Below are positions 52,363-61,806 of a DNA stretch of 64,000 nucleotides, piece after piece. The DNA comes from Agromyces mariniharenae (lineage in GTDB: Bacteria; Actinomycetota; Actinomycetes; Actinomycetales; Microbacteriaceae), in contig NZ_VSSB01000001.1 in assembly GCF_008122505.1 (NCBI RefSeq), positions 2,216,891-2,280,890 of the forward strand, in the 5' to 3' direction. The notes beneath the pieces are model-generated. The model searched no databases and was not told where the DNA came from. It worked only from the letters and a program-made list of their open reading frames with translations. Within the stretch, counting starts at the first letter, position 1, and the number at the start of each line of letters is the position of its first letter. The position numbers and the translations under genes were made by a program.

Positions 52363-52623
52363 ATGACCTCAACCATCACGCCGCCAGCCATCGACCGACG
52401 CGCGTTCGCCACGATTGGGTGCGGAATCGTACTGGTCGGCGGAGGCTTCATCGGCTTTGCCGCTCTGCTCCGGATCCCCGCAGTGCACGACGCATCGATG
52501 CGACTCGTGCAAAACCCTGACGTGCGCAAGGTTAGCCAGGGCATTATCGCGGCGGTGGCTGACCATGTGGCCGCGGCCTGCCGCGGGGAAGCGGGACCTT
52601 TCGGCGCTAGGCTTCCCGCGTGA
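52363..52623 (+). CDS. Small single-helix membrane protein
   Basis: 86 residues. One hydrophobic helix (FATIGCGIVLVGGGFIGFAA, about 15-34) followed by a short amphipathic tail. AGGAGAGCACGAC gives a good start, and its stop overlaps the next gene's GTG by 4 bp. No family recognised; in this setting a membrane effector or anchor for the DUF3825-like protein is plausible. Confidence 0.7.
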   Translation: MTSTITPPAIDRRAFATIGCGIVLVGGGFIGFAALLRIPAVHDASMRLVQNPDVRKVSQGIIAAVADHVAAACRGEAGPFGARLPA

Positions 52624-53567
52624 GCCTCTCAATGCCCAGTCCGCTCGATATCGCGCGACGTGAGCCCGCGAACAAGGTACCAATTCAGGTCGCCGATCAT
52701 CCTGAGGCGCAGCGCGACACGATCCGTCGCTTTGCGTTCTTCGCCTATCGGGGAACTGACGGCTTAATCGGCCAAGAAGCTGGGGGCCGAGCATGGGCGG
52801 ATGCTCTCGAGGCGCTTTCCAGTTTGGCGGAACCGGAAGAGTGGATCGGCGGGGCTTCTTCACTCGTGGCGCTTCCGATCCTCGACAGCTATGTCCGGTA
52901 TACGTACCAGCGCCTCGTTATGGAGGACAAGATCGTCACGACTGCAGACAATGAGTACGCAGCCTTCAACACGGGTCTGCTGACTCAGTACACCGAAGAT
53001 ATCTTCGCGCTGTTTCAGCGAAACCGTCATCCCTCCGGCCAGCCGTGGTACTTCCTGCGCTGGGCGACAGAATCGGATCGGGACATCATGATGCATTTTC
53101 CCGAGGCGCCGCAGATGACCGAGTATGTGACGAACGCCGGGGACTTGGTCTACGACTGGCGACGAGACCTGAAGCTCAATTTCGAGCACATTCTGGGTGA
53201 CAACATCGAGCGATTCCCACCCGAGCTTGCCAAAGCACCCCATCGTGCACGAGCGGCCATCACCGCCGCGATTGAGGTGGCAATCAAGCGTGTTCGGCGT
53301 AATCACAAGCTCGTGGTGCCCCAGTGGTACCCCCGGCTCCATGACGCCGGGGCGCAATTTCTCATGCCGCTCGACCTCACCGGAGATGGGAAGGCAGATC
53401 TTGCGCTAGTCGTCTCCGCGGTGGGCGACAGCTACAGGGGCAACACCGTGCTGACCCTCGAGATGGCGTATACCAACGCACGACTTGTCGCGCGCCCGGA
53501 CTCTGAATGGCTTAAGCCACAGGCATATCCCGCAGGCGAGCTCGACGACGTGCTGGTCGGAGGCTAG
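52620..53567 (+). CDS. DUF3825-like protein
   Basis: 315 residues, GTG start overlapping the previous stop. YAAFNTGLLTQYTEDIFALF and LNFEHILGDNIERFP match DUF3825, and the C-terminus has FLMPLDLTGDGKADLALVVS. DUF3825 is an uncharacterised domain, sometimes joined to RNA-binding domains. No membrane segment. It is the second gene of a short operon divergent from the XRE regulator. Family call from motif memory, so moderately sure. Confidence 0.65.
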   Translation: MSLSMPSPLDIARREPANKVPIQVADHPEAQRDTIRRFAFFAYRGTDGLIGQEAGGRAWADALEALSSLAEPEEWIGGASSLVALPILDSYVRYTYQRLVMEDKIVTTADNEYAAFNTGLLTQYTEDIFALFQRNRHPSGQPWYFLRWATESDRDIMMHFPEAPQMTEYVTNAGDLVYDWRRDLKLNFEHILGDNIERFPPELAKAPHRARAAITAAIEVAIKRVRRNHKLVVPQWYPRLHDAGAQFLMPLDLTGDGKADLALVVSAVGDSYRGNTVLTLEMAYTNARLVARPDSEWLKPQAYPAGELDDVLVGG

Positions 53568-53836
53568 GCGCAAGCGAGATCCCTTCCTGCTCGACTACCA
53601 GACGGCGATCCGAGAGCAATCGAGTGCGTCATCCCGCTGTCGGCCCGCCACGCCAACGGGACCGAGCCGCGATCGCCGACGCAAAAGGGGTCGCCCGGCC
53701 AAGTATGCGGTCGATGGTGGCAGCAGCTGGGGCTTCTCGTTCATGCGGCACATGCTCCGGAAGGTGGTGAACGGAAGGGGGCTCGTCAGCTGCTGTCTGG
53801 GGAACGGAGGCCGCCGCTAACTGTCCTCTGTCACGT
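53568..53836 (+). other. No confident gene
   Basis: The gap after the DUF3825-like gene holds a weak open frame (53485-53820) with Arg-rich, low-complexity translation and no start signal. It could be a decayed 3' extension. I see no repeats or hairpins. Confidence 0.4.
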
Positions 53837-53851
53837 GGTTAGTGACTAACC
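53837..53851. promoter_or_regulatory. Second copy of the island operator
   Basis: GGTTAGTGACTAACC is a 15-base palindrome (7-bp arms) sharing TTAGTGACTAACC with 52307-52319. It lies 224 bp upstream of the GmrSD gene; the stretch between (53852-54074) holds no gene. Confidence 0.65.
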
Positions 53852-54074
53852 GATTGGGAGAAGGCCTCCGTCCTTCGTGGTCTCTAATGTCACCGAATGC
53901 GGACAAACGATTTGCGTTATCCGCCAGCCCGAACCTCGAGTCAACGATGCGTCTGGCACGATAGCCGGATTGGCGAAGGCTTGCGACTCGGGGGCAGTAC
54001 GTCGCCACCGTCGATCGCTGTCGTCCTGCAACGAAGAAGTAGCCGCCACGAACCCCAAAGGAACTAGTCGCAAC

Positions 54075-56222
54075 ATGAAGACCGACGTCACGACGCCTCA
54101 GGGCATCTTCGGGATGCCCCAACACCTCACCGTTCCCCTCTATCAGAGACCCTACGTATGGAACGAGGACGAGCAATGGGGCCCTCTGTGGGCTGACATC
54201 CGACGGATAGCGGAGCATCGTTTGGGCGGCACGGGTACCCTCGCGACCCACTTCCTGGGAGCCGTCGTTACTCAGCAGGCGGACACGCAGCCCGTGGGAG
54301 TCCAGGAATTCCTGATCGTCGATGGGCAGCAACGACTAACCACTCTGCAGCTCGTCCTCGACGCGACCGCGGCAGCGTTCCGCGCGCGCGAGCTCGATGC
54401 ACTGACGGGCCAGTTGGAGTTTCTCACTCACAACAGCGCGATGTTCTTAGGTTCGGACCAACCCGGGCTGAAGCTGCGGCACACCAATCGTGATCGCGGG
54501 GCTTTCCGGGAGGTAATGCAGGCAATTCCGCCTATCGAATACGCCGCGCTTTCCCATCGTGATTCGCTTCTCGTGAAGGCACACGAGTTCTTCTATGGAC
54601 GTGTAGGCAAGTGGCTCGATGAGGGACCGGAGGCTCCGCCGATTCGCGCGGACGCCCTCTCGGTCGCACTGCAAAATGCCCTCGAACTGGTGGTCATTCA
54701 GTTGAGCGCGAGTGAGGACTCGCAAGAGATCTTCGAGACCCTCAATGCACGCGGAACGCCACTCACTGCGGCCGATCTCATCAAGAACTTCGTGTTCCAG
54801 AGGTTGAAGCAGGAAGGTGAGGACGAGGAACGTGCGTATCGCGAACTGTGGCCATTCGAAACCAAGTTTTGGGAGGCTGAAGTAAGCGTTGGCCGCTTTG
54901 CGACAACGCGCAGTGCGGTGTTCCTGAGTCAGTGGCTCGTGTCCCGCGTCGGCAAAGAGATAAGCCCGCGCTCCACGTTCACCCGTTTCAAGTTCTTCGT
55001 TGAACATGAGACGACGCTCTCCATGGTCGAACTACTTCGTTTGATCAGCGAGCAGGCGCGAACGTACCAACAGCTCACCGAGCGCGCAGCCGACGCGCAT
55101 GCCGATCTGAGTCGCCTCGAGTTGCACATGTACCGGATGGGCATCGCCCAAGTTGAGATCACCAAGCCCATTGTGCTGTGGCTGACAGAACCTGGTGCCG
55201 GCTACTCAAAGGCCGTCATGGACCGGGTAATAGACATGGTGGAGAGTTGGATTGTTCGGCGGCGACTTCTGCGGTTGCAGAGCAGTGACCTCGGGCGAAT
55301 CGCTGCCGACCTCGTGTCAACGGGGCGCGGCGTCGCTGAGTCCGAACTCATCGGAGTTGTCGAGCGCTTCCTCACCGGCCAACAGTATGCGAGTACATAC
55401 TGGCCTGGGGACGCTGAGATCACTTCGGCGCTCGCGACGGAGCATTTCTATCGTCGATTCTCACAGCCGATGCAGCGATTGCTTCTACAGGCCGCTGAGG
55501 ACTGGTACCGCGGATACGGTTCACGTGGCGCGTCGAAGACCGGCGTCCGCGTTTTTCGTGACAAGCAGCAGGTGGAACACATCCTTCCCCGCGGATGGCG
55601 CACCAATTGGCCCGTTACGAGCGCGGCGGACGAGGCAGATCGAGACGATCACGTTCACAGGCTGGGTAACCTCACGCTGCTCACTGGCTCACTCAATGCA
55701 TCCGTTTCCAACAGTGGGTGGCTTGGGGACAAGGGCAAGCGCAGTGCAGTGGACCGACATGATGTCTTCCTGATGAACAGAGCTGTAGTCGCTCGTTCGG
55801 TTGCAGGGTGGGATGAGTCAATGATTGACGAACGCACGGCAGAGCTCACCAGGGCCCTCCTCGAGACGTGGCCAGTACCGGATACGCATGAGGGGAAGGT
55901 CATAGACCGGTCATCACGGCTCTCCAAGGCGACAGTGAGTTATGCCCATCTGATTGCCGCCGGCTTGCTGCAGGTGGGCGCCACCCTGGTGTGCACAGAC
56001 GAGCGCTGGCCCGACGCGCGCTGTGAGGTCCTCGCAGGCGGGCAGGTTCTCTACGGCGGGAAAAGGTACTCTTCACCAGCGGCAGCTGCGCGCCAGGTGC
56101 GTGAGGGGAAGAGCGGAAACGCCTGGTACTTCTGGCGCGTCGAGAACGGAGCATGGTTGAACACGCTTCGCGATCGACTGCTGAATGGCGACGGCGCGGG
56201 TGGCGGAGGACTCAGCGCCTGA
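54075..56222 (+). CDS. GmrSD-type nuclease (DUF262-DUF1524) with C-terminal RAMA domain
   Basis: 715 residues. DUF262 N-domain with VPLYQRPYVW (Gln24-Arg25) and IVDGQQRLTT (Asp83), the NTP-binding ParB-like part; DUF1524 HNH nuclease with VEHILPR (His502) and HRLGNLTLL; and a RAMA-like end (AHLIAAGLLQVGATLV, GKRYSSPAAAARQV, GNAWYFWRV, about 620-705). GmrSD enzymes are type IV restriction systems that cut modified phage DNA; RAMA domains may read modified bases. AAAGGAAC precedes ATG 54075; an upstream in-frame ATG at 53877 would add a non-family N-terminus. Confidence 0.87.
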   Translation: MKTDVTTPQGIFGMPQHLTVPLYQRPYVWNEDEQWGPLWADIRRIAEHRLGGTGTLATHFLGAVVTQQADTQPVGVQEFLIVDGQQRLTTLQLVLDATAAAFRARELDALTGQLEFLTHNSAMFLGSDQPGLKLRHTNRDRGAFREVMQAIPPIEYAALSHRDSLLVKAHEFFYGRVGKWLDEGPEAPPIRADALSVALQNALELVVIQLSASEDSQEIFETLNARGTPLTAADLIKNFVFQRLKQEGEDEERAYRELWPFETKFWEAEVSVGRFATTRSAVFLSQWLVSRVGKEISPRSTFTRFKFFVEHETTLSMVELLRLISEQARTYQQLTERAADAHADLSRLELHMYRMGIAQVEITKPIVLWLTEPGAGYSKAVMDRVIDMVESWIVRRRLLRLQSSDLGRIAADLVSTGRGVAESELIGVVERFLTGQQYASTYWPGDAEITSALATEHFYRRFSQPMQRLLLQAAEDWYRGYGSRGASKTGVRVFRDKQQVEHILPRGWRTNWPVTSAADEADRDDHVHRLGNLTLLTGSLNASVSNSGWLGDKGKRSAVDRHDVFLMNRAVVARSVAGWDESMIDERTAELTRALLETWPVPDTHEGKVIDRSSRLSKATVSYAHLIAAGLLQVGATLVCTDERWPDARCEVLAGGQVLYGGKRYSSPAAAARQVREGKSGNAWYFWRVENGAWLNTLRDRLLNGDGAGGGGLSA

Positions 56223-56580
56223 GCCCGGGAGGGACCCCAGACCTCGACGCCAACTCCGACCGCGATCAACGCGTAGCCCGCGACCGTCGAGGAGTTGGTC
56301 GTTAGCACTGGTGCGTCATTCCTGCCTGCGGAGGCCGTGTTTGGGCCCTGCGAAAGCAGTCGTCGAGCGAGAGGCGCGTCAACTCGCGCTGGCTGAAACG
56401 CAATATCCGACGGGTATCTCGTGCGCCTTTGATGCGATCGGCCCGTCGACGCCCGTGCGAGTACGATCCGTCACGACATCGAGATAGGACTCTAGGAGAC
56501 AGCCGGCCTACTCAAGAGGGGCGAATGTGTCCCTCGCTAGTCTCATCCGCTAGCTTGAGCTTCTCAATGAGGTGCTCAGG
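56223..56580 (+). other. No confident gene
   Basis: The 358-bp gap between GmrSD and FRG genes has short open frames on both strands that mostly shadow the GmrSD 3' end. One plus-strand segment (about 56370-56487, containing LALAETQYPTGISCAFDAIG) reads protein-like but has no start signal and may be a decayed gene. Confidence 0.4.
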
Positions 56581-57495
56581 ATGGTGACAGCGCAGAGATG
56601 GATCGAGACGGGCTGGTATGTGGTTCCTAGGAACCCGCGAGACCTGTTCGCGACGCTCGGCGCTATCGGTGGATACAGCTCTCGGGCGCGCTTCGCGTGG
56701 CGAGGTCATTCGAGCGCCGACTTCGACCTCATCTCATCGCTGCAGCGGGCGCCAAACCTTGAGGATGAAGCGTCATTGCGTCGCGCAGAGCAGAGGACCC
56801 TGAGAGAGGCGCGCGATTGGGGTCTTGGGTATGGCTTTGGCGGGTGGGCAAGTGATCTGCAACTGCTCGCCGATCTTCAGCACTACGGCACGAGCACTCG
56901 GCTGATCGACTTCACGAGCAATCCCATGACAGCGCTTTGGTTCGCTTGTCTCCAACCGCCTCGCGACACGAACGTCTCCCGAAGTGGTCTCCTCTTGGCT
57001 ATGAATACGGCGGAATGGCCGCGGTTTGGGCGTGCGCGTCCCTCCGATCGCAGGTCATCCCTCGACAACTCGGTCAGCGCCGAGCTCGAGGAGGCGCTCG
57101 CTGGCGAGTCTCCATTCGTCGTGGAATCACTCTCGCCGAACGATCGTCTTCGAGCACAGGAGGGCTTTTTCATTGCAGATCGGGTTCCGGACAGAGTCGA
57201 GCAGTCGGGCCCCTTCAAGAGCGTTCGCGTCGAGTACGAACGCGTGGAATCGGATTGGTTGAAGACCATGCTCAGTCATCCCGGCGACCGTCACAGACTT
57301 GGGACTGCGGGGCCAGTCATTCCGTTCGTAGCAGTGAAGGTCCGTCAAGAGATCAAGCATCGCGTGCGCTTGATGCTCGAGAACACCTACAACCGAACAC
57401 CTCGAACGCTCTTTCCTGACTTCACCGGCTTTCGCGAGATGGGACACACCGTGACGCCGAGGGAGAAGTCGCCGACGGTGAACGAGCACCGCTGA
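56581..57495 (+). CDS. FRG-domain protein
   Basis: 304 residues. The FRG domain is named for its F-[DE]-WRG-like motif: FAWRGHSS (Arg41-Gly42) and LQHYGTSTRLIDFTSNPMTA with ALWFA are clear, then RAQEGFFIADRV. FRG proteins are found often in phage-defence islands; enzymatic function is not established. GAGG lies 8 nt before ATG 56581; GTG 56572 is an alternative. It is followed 126 bp later by pglW. Confidence 0.85.
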   Translation: MVTAQRWIETGWYVVPRNPRDLFATLGAIGGYSSRARFAWRGHSSADFDLISSLQRAPNLEDEASLRRAEQRTLREARDWGLGYGFGGWASDLQLLADLQHYGTSTRLIDFTSNPMTALWFACLQPPRDTNVSRSGLLLAMNTAEWPRFGRARPSDRRSSLDNSVSAELEEALAGESPFVVESLSPNDRLRAQEGFFIADRVPDRVEQSGPFKSVRVEYERVESDWLKTMLSHPGDRHRLGTAGPVIPFVAVKVRQEIKHRVRLMLENTYNRTPRTLFPDFTGFREMGHTVTPREKSPTVNEHR

Positions 57496-57621
57496 GGAGT
57501 GGCGCACGGCTCCACCCCCGAACGTGGGTCCTCGTCCCCCGCCAGGCTCCTTCGTCCCGTGGGTGCCCTCTGCCACAATCGATCCCAGACCCTTCCAGCA
57601 CCGCCCTAGGTTGTAATCCCA

Positions 57622-60600
57622 ATGAAGTCAGACTCGAACAGGTGGATTGTCCTTGGCGAGCCTGCATCCGCCGCCGAGGCGGACGCGCTCGAGCGGTTCC
57701 GCGAGCTCCTGCCCGACGATGGCATCGCGACCGCATGGGTGAACCTCACCGCGATCAACCCGGACGGGCGGACCGACGAGATCGATGCGCTGCTCCTCAC
57801 CAGAGCGGGGCTGTTCGTACTCGAGTTCAAGGGTTGGCACGGCGAGATCCACGGGAAGCCGACGACCTGGGAACGCAAGGTCGGCCGGCGGCACGACTTT
57901 GTCCCGAATCCGTACATCCTTACTGACAGCAAGGCCAAGCGGCTCGCGTCGACGCTCAAGGACGCTGCTGCGCACGTTCCTGGTAAGCCGCGTGTCCCGT
58001 TCGTCACGGCTCGGATCGTGCTGCACGGCAAGGACTCAAAGGTCTCGCTCGATGCGGCAACGGCCGTCCGGGTCCTGTCGCTTGACGGATACGGCGTGAA
58101 GGGTCTCCCACCCGGCAACACGGTCTCGCAGTTCCTCGCAACGCCGATCGCCGACCAGAAGCCTGTCGACGGTCCCCGTGCGAACGAGATTCGCAAGATC
58201 ATTGAGGCCGCCGGCTTCCTGCCGACTCCGAAGACGCGAACCGTCGGTCACTACCAGCTCGACAATGCAGACCCGCTCGGCGAGGGCGCTGGTTGGCGCG
58301 ACGTCCTCGTCACCCATCCGGACACCGGCAAGAAGCGCCGGATGCGACTGTTTGACGTGCCGCGCGGCGCGTCGGCCCAAGCGCTCCAGCAGATTGAGCT
58401 CAATGCGAAGCGTGAGTTCGCATTCACCGACGGCCTCTCATTCCCTGGCATCGCACGAGCGATCGAATACTTCGCCACCGACAACGGACCGGCGCTGCTC
58501 TTCGACTACCACCCCGACGACGTGCCGCTCGATGACTTCCTCGCAGGTGCGGGCGCCACGCTCGACCTCGACGCGCGGCTCGGCCTGATCCGAAGCGTCG
58601 GCGAGGTGCTCTCGTACGCCCACGCCCGCCGCTTGACGCATCGCGCGCTGACGCCCCGCCAGATCTACGTCCGGCCATCGGGTGCCACTCTTACGGTTGC
58701 GATCCGTGACTGGATGACCGCGCAACGATCCTCCTCGAGCACCACGAGTATGACGATCGTGTCGGGCGGTGTCTCCGAGGTGGACTCCCTCGTCGAGCAC
58801 GCGTCCTGGGTGTACCTGGCGCCGGAGACTCTTCGGCACGACCCGGATGCGCCGCCGATCGCGCTCGACGTCTACGGTCTGGGTGCGGTCGCCTTCCTGA
58901 TCCTGACCGGTAAGCCCCCGGCCCCGGGGATCAAGGACCTCATGGAGCGGGTCCAGACGTTCGAGAGCCTCGACCCGCTCTCCGTCAGCCCTGACCTGCC
59001 CGAGCCAGTCGCCGAGGTCATCACCAATGCGACGATGTTCCACGAGATCCACCGAACGATCGACATCGACTCCGTATTGGCGAGCCTCGAGTACGCGCTG
59101 GAGGAGATCACCCGCCCGGATGACGCCGATGAACCACGCGCAGCCGAGGGCGACCCGATCGACGCGTCCAAGGGCGAGACCATCGCCGAACGGTTCATCG
59201 TGCAAGACCGGCGCGGCTCGGGTTCGACGGGCACCGCCCTGCTGGTCGATGACGTCGAAGCCGTTGTGTCGGGCGTCATCCTGAAGCTGGCGCGCGATGA
59301 CGCGGCCGCCGCCCGCCTGCACGTCGAGGCCGATGTGCTGCGCAATCTCGACCATCCGAGGGTCGTGAAGCTGATCGAGGGCCCAATTACGGTTGGTGAA
59401 CGCACCGGGCTGGTTCTGTCGGATGCAGGTGCCGAGACTCTCGCCCTCAAACTCCAGAACGAGGGCCGGGCCACCATCGAGCAGCTCGAGCGGTTCGGTG
59501 CCGACCTGTTCGAAGCGGTCGCGTATCTCGACGGGCATGGCGTCTTCCACCGAGACATCAAGCCGGCAAACCTCGCCGTCGCGCCCGATCCCGGCACCCG
59601 CAAGCCACGGCTCAATCTCTTCGACTTCTCTTTGGCGAAAGAACCCGTACGCAACATTCAGTCAGGTTCTCGCCCGTACCTGGATCCGTTCCTTGTCATC
59701 ATGCGGCGCCCGCAATACGACCGTGCCGCCGAACTCTATGCAGTGGCCGTGACTCTCTTCGAGATGGCGGTCGCCTCGACGCCATGGTGGGACAAGGGTG
59801 GGGCCGGGCCCACGGGTCCGGATGACAGTGCCGTCGTGCACGATGGCCTATTTGATGCAGGCGTGGCATCCGGACTTTCGACCTTCTTTCATCGCGCCTT
59901 TATGCCCAAGGCTTCCGCGCGCTTTGCGAACGTCAGCGAGATGGCGGAGGCATGGCGACGCGTCTTTGCCGAGGTTGACGCGGTTCCGGTCGATGAGGCG
60001 GATGCCTCGTCGAGCGACGCGCTCGCAGAGAACGCAGGCCTCGATACCCCCATCGCGCAGTCCGGACTGAGCGCCAGGGCGATCTCAGCACTCGCGCGAG
60101 TCGACGCCACGACCGTCGGCGAGCTGCTTGCGGTTCCACCGGTGAAGCTCAACGCCGTTCGAGGGATGGGTGAGCGTGTTCGCAAGGAGGTTCAGGGTCG
60201 CATCGCCGCGTGGCGTGCCCGATTGCTGAGCACGACGACGACTCCCGTGGCACCAGACCCCACCCGGCGCGAGTCGATCGAACGTCGAACCGCTGCGCTG
60301 GTTCCCCGGGCAACAGACGGCAATGCCGCCGAAGTCACGGCGCTCACGCAGCTTCTGGGGCTTGAGCCGAGAGTCGCGCAGCCTGCGGCGCCCGACTGGC
60401 CGTCGACGGCGGAGCTGTCCAAACTCACCGACCTGCCGGTCCAGGACGTTCTCCGCGTCATCGACACGGCTGTCGTGCGATGGAAAAAGAACGGTTCCCT
60501 TCGCGGCGTGCTCGATGACCTCGTCGAGACCCTGCTGAGTTGCGGTCGCGTCGCCACCGCCGACGAGCTGGCGTCGGCTCTGATGGTTGCATACGGCTCA

Positions 60601-61806
60601 GCGCTCGATGGCGCTGCGCGGCGGCGGCGGGCGCTGGGCCTCCTCCGTGCGGCCATCGAGACGGATGCCGCAGCCGCTACACCGCGCTTCCAGTTCCGCC
60701 GTACGCAGCGGGCAGAACCCGACATCCTCATCGCCTTGACCACGGCTGTGGCGTCGCCCGGCCAGCCCTCAGTGCCCATGGCTGATGCGATGCTCGACGT
60801 GGCGAACGCACTCGCACAGCGGGTCGACGCGCTCGTCGAATCAGGCGAGGTCATCGGCGGCTCGAGTGCGCGTGAGCAGCTTCGCGCTGTGGCTCCCGAC
60901 GCTGCGCTCATCGATGACCAGCGACTCGTTGAGCTCGCGGTGAGTGCGTCGAGCGCTGCCGCACGGTCGAGCGTCGGCGAGGTTTACCCGAAGGGCATGG
61001 CCGGCGATCGCGCGGTCGAGACCGCCTTGCGGGGCATCGCAGTCCGTGACCTGACGCGCGATGGCATCATCCGCCGCACCGAGTCACGCTTCCCACTCGC
61101 CGGCCAGGTGCCGCACCGACCCGCTCTCGACGACGTCATCGCACGAACGCACCCACACCTCGTCTGGTCCGGCGATGCCTACCGTCCGCGTTCGACTGTG
61201 GGTGGCTCCTACAGCTCAACGACGCTCTCTCGTACTGATCTCGCGCAGTCGCTCCCGGCATCCGATCTTCATGCTCGCCTTCTCGGGTCTCTCGGCAGCA
61301 ACGCGCCGCTGACGCTCGCGGTCAATCCGCGGCGTTACACGGAGGCGCGGCGATACCTCACGAACCGCTACGACGTGACCACCATTGATCTTGCAGCCGA
61401 GCTCGTGCGTCGCATGCACGCCACGGCCGACGAGCGCGGCGCGAAGTGGGCTGTCGTCAGTCGGGCGGATGCCTCGGAGCCGACGTCAATCGACTTCAAG
61501 CGGGTCAGCCAGATCGCACGCGAGGCATTCGAGCCATACTGGCGCGAGCTCTCAGCCGATCCGAATCCATTGCTGCTCACGAACGCTGCACCGATCGCTC
61601 GCTACGGCCTCACCGAGTACCTTGCCGAAATGTTCGACCTCGCTCGTCCGCGTCCCGCCGCGCGGTGGCTGCTCGTGCCGCACAAAGCGGCGAAGCCGAC
61701 GCCGGATCTCGACGGGCGGCCGATCCCGCTCGGTCCCGATCGGTGGGTATCGCTACCCTCAGACCTCGCTGAACTGTTCCCTTCCTCGTCTGGAGTTGTT
61801 GCGTGA
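57622..61806 (+). CDS. pglW: BREX type 2 serine/threonine kinase PglW
   Basis: 1394 residues. NERD domain at about 15-130 (Asp52 in DEIDALLLT, then VLEFKGWHGE). A first kinase-like region (about 220-500) lacks an HRD motif (it reads THRALTPRQIYV), so it is probably a pseudokinase. A second kinase domain (about 530-800) has ILKLARDD, HRDIKPAN (His643, Asp645) and DFS in place of DFG (Asp668). A helix-hairpin-helix (LNAVRGMGERVRKEV) and a 500-residue helical C-terminus follow. In BREX-2/Pgl systems PglW is needed for phage resistance. Its stop overlaps pglX by 4 bp (GTGA). Confidence 0.93.
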   Translation: MKSDSNRWIVLGEPASAAEADALERFRELLPDDGIATAWVNLTAINPDGRTDEIDALLLTRAGLFVLEFKGWHGEIHGKPTTWERKVGRRHDFVPNPYILTDSKAKRLASTLKDAAAHVPGKPRVPFVTARIVLHGKDSKVSLDAATAVRVLSLDGYGVKGLPPGNTVSQFLATPIADQKPVDGPRANEIRKIIEAAGFLPTPKTRTVGHYQLDNADPLGEGAGWRDVLVTHPDTGKKRRMRLFDVPRGASAQALQQIELNAKREFAFTDGLSFPGIARAIEYFATDNGPALLFDYHPDDVPLDDFLAGAGATLDLDARLGLIRSVGEVLSYAHARRLTHRALTPRQIYVRPSGATLTVAIRDWMTAQRSSSSTTSMTIVSGGVSEVDSLVEHASWVYLAPETLRHDPDAPPIALDVYGLGAVAFLILTGKPPAPGIKDLMERVQTFESLDPLSVSPDLPEPVAEVITNATMFHEIHRTIDIDSVLASLEYALEEITRPDDADEPRAAEGDPIDASKGETIAERFIVQDRRGSGSTGTALLVDDVEAVVSGVILKLARDDAAAARLHVEADVLRNLDHPRVVKLIEGPITVGERTGLVLSDAGAETLALKLQNEGRATIEQLERFGADLFEAVAYLDGHGVFHRDIKPANLAVAPDPGTRKPRLNLFDFSLAKEPVRNIQSGSRPYLDPFLVIMRRPQYDRAAELYAVAVTLFEMAVASTPWWDKGGAGPTGPDDSAVVHDGLFDAGVASGLSTFFHRAFMPKASARFANVSEMAEAWRRVFAEVDAVPVDEADASSSDALAENAGLDTPIAQSGLSARAISALARVDATTVGELLAVPPVKLNAVRGMGERVRKEVQGRIAAWRARLLSTTTTPVAPDPTRRESIERRTAALVPRATDGNAAEVTALTQLLGLEPRVAQPAAPDWPSTAELSKLTDLPVQDVLRVIDTAVVRWKKNGSLRGVLDDLVETLLSCGRVATADELASALMVAYGSALDGAARRRRALGLLRAAIETDAAAATPRFQFRRTQRAEPDILIALTTAVASPGQPSVPMADAMLDVANALAQRVDALVESGEVIGGSSAREQLRAVAPDAALIDDQRLVELAVSASSAAARSSVGEVYPKGMAGDRAVETALRGIAVRDLTRDGIIRRTESRFPLAGQVPHRPALDDVIARTHPHLVWSGDAYRPRSTVGGSYSSTTLSRTDLAQSLPASDLHARLLGSLGSNAPLTLAVNPRRYTEARRYLTNRYDVTTIDLAAELVRRMHATADERGAKWAVVSRADASEPTSIDFKRVSQIAREAFEPYWRELSADPNPLLLTNAAPIARYGLTEYLAEMFDLARPRPAARWLLVPHKAAKPTPDLDGRPIPLGPDRWVSLPSDLAELFPSSSGVVA

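Noticed and set aside
53485..53820. 111-codon plus-strand frame after the DUF3825-like gene
   Set aside because: Begins inside the DUF3825 gene out of frame; Arg-rich with no start signal.
56051..56308. Minus-strand small hydrophobic frame beginning MLTTNSSTVAGYALIAVG
   Set aside because: Most of it overlaps the GmrSD 3' end antisense and continues as low-complexity Pro/Ser; no Shine-Dalgarno.
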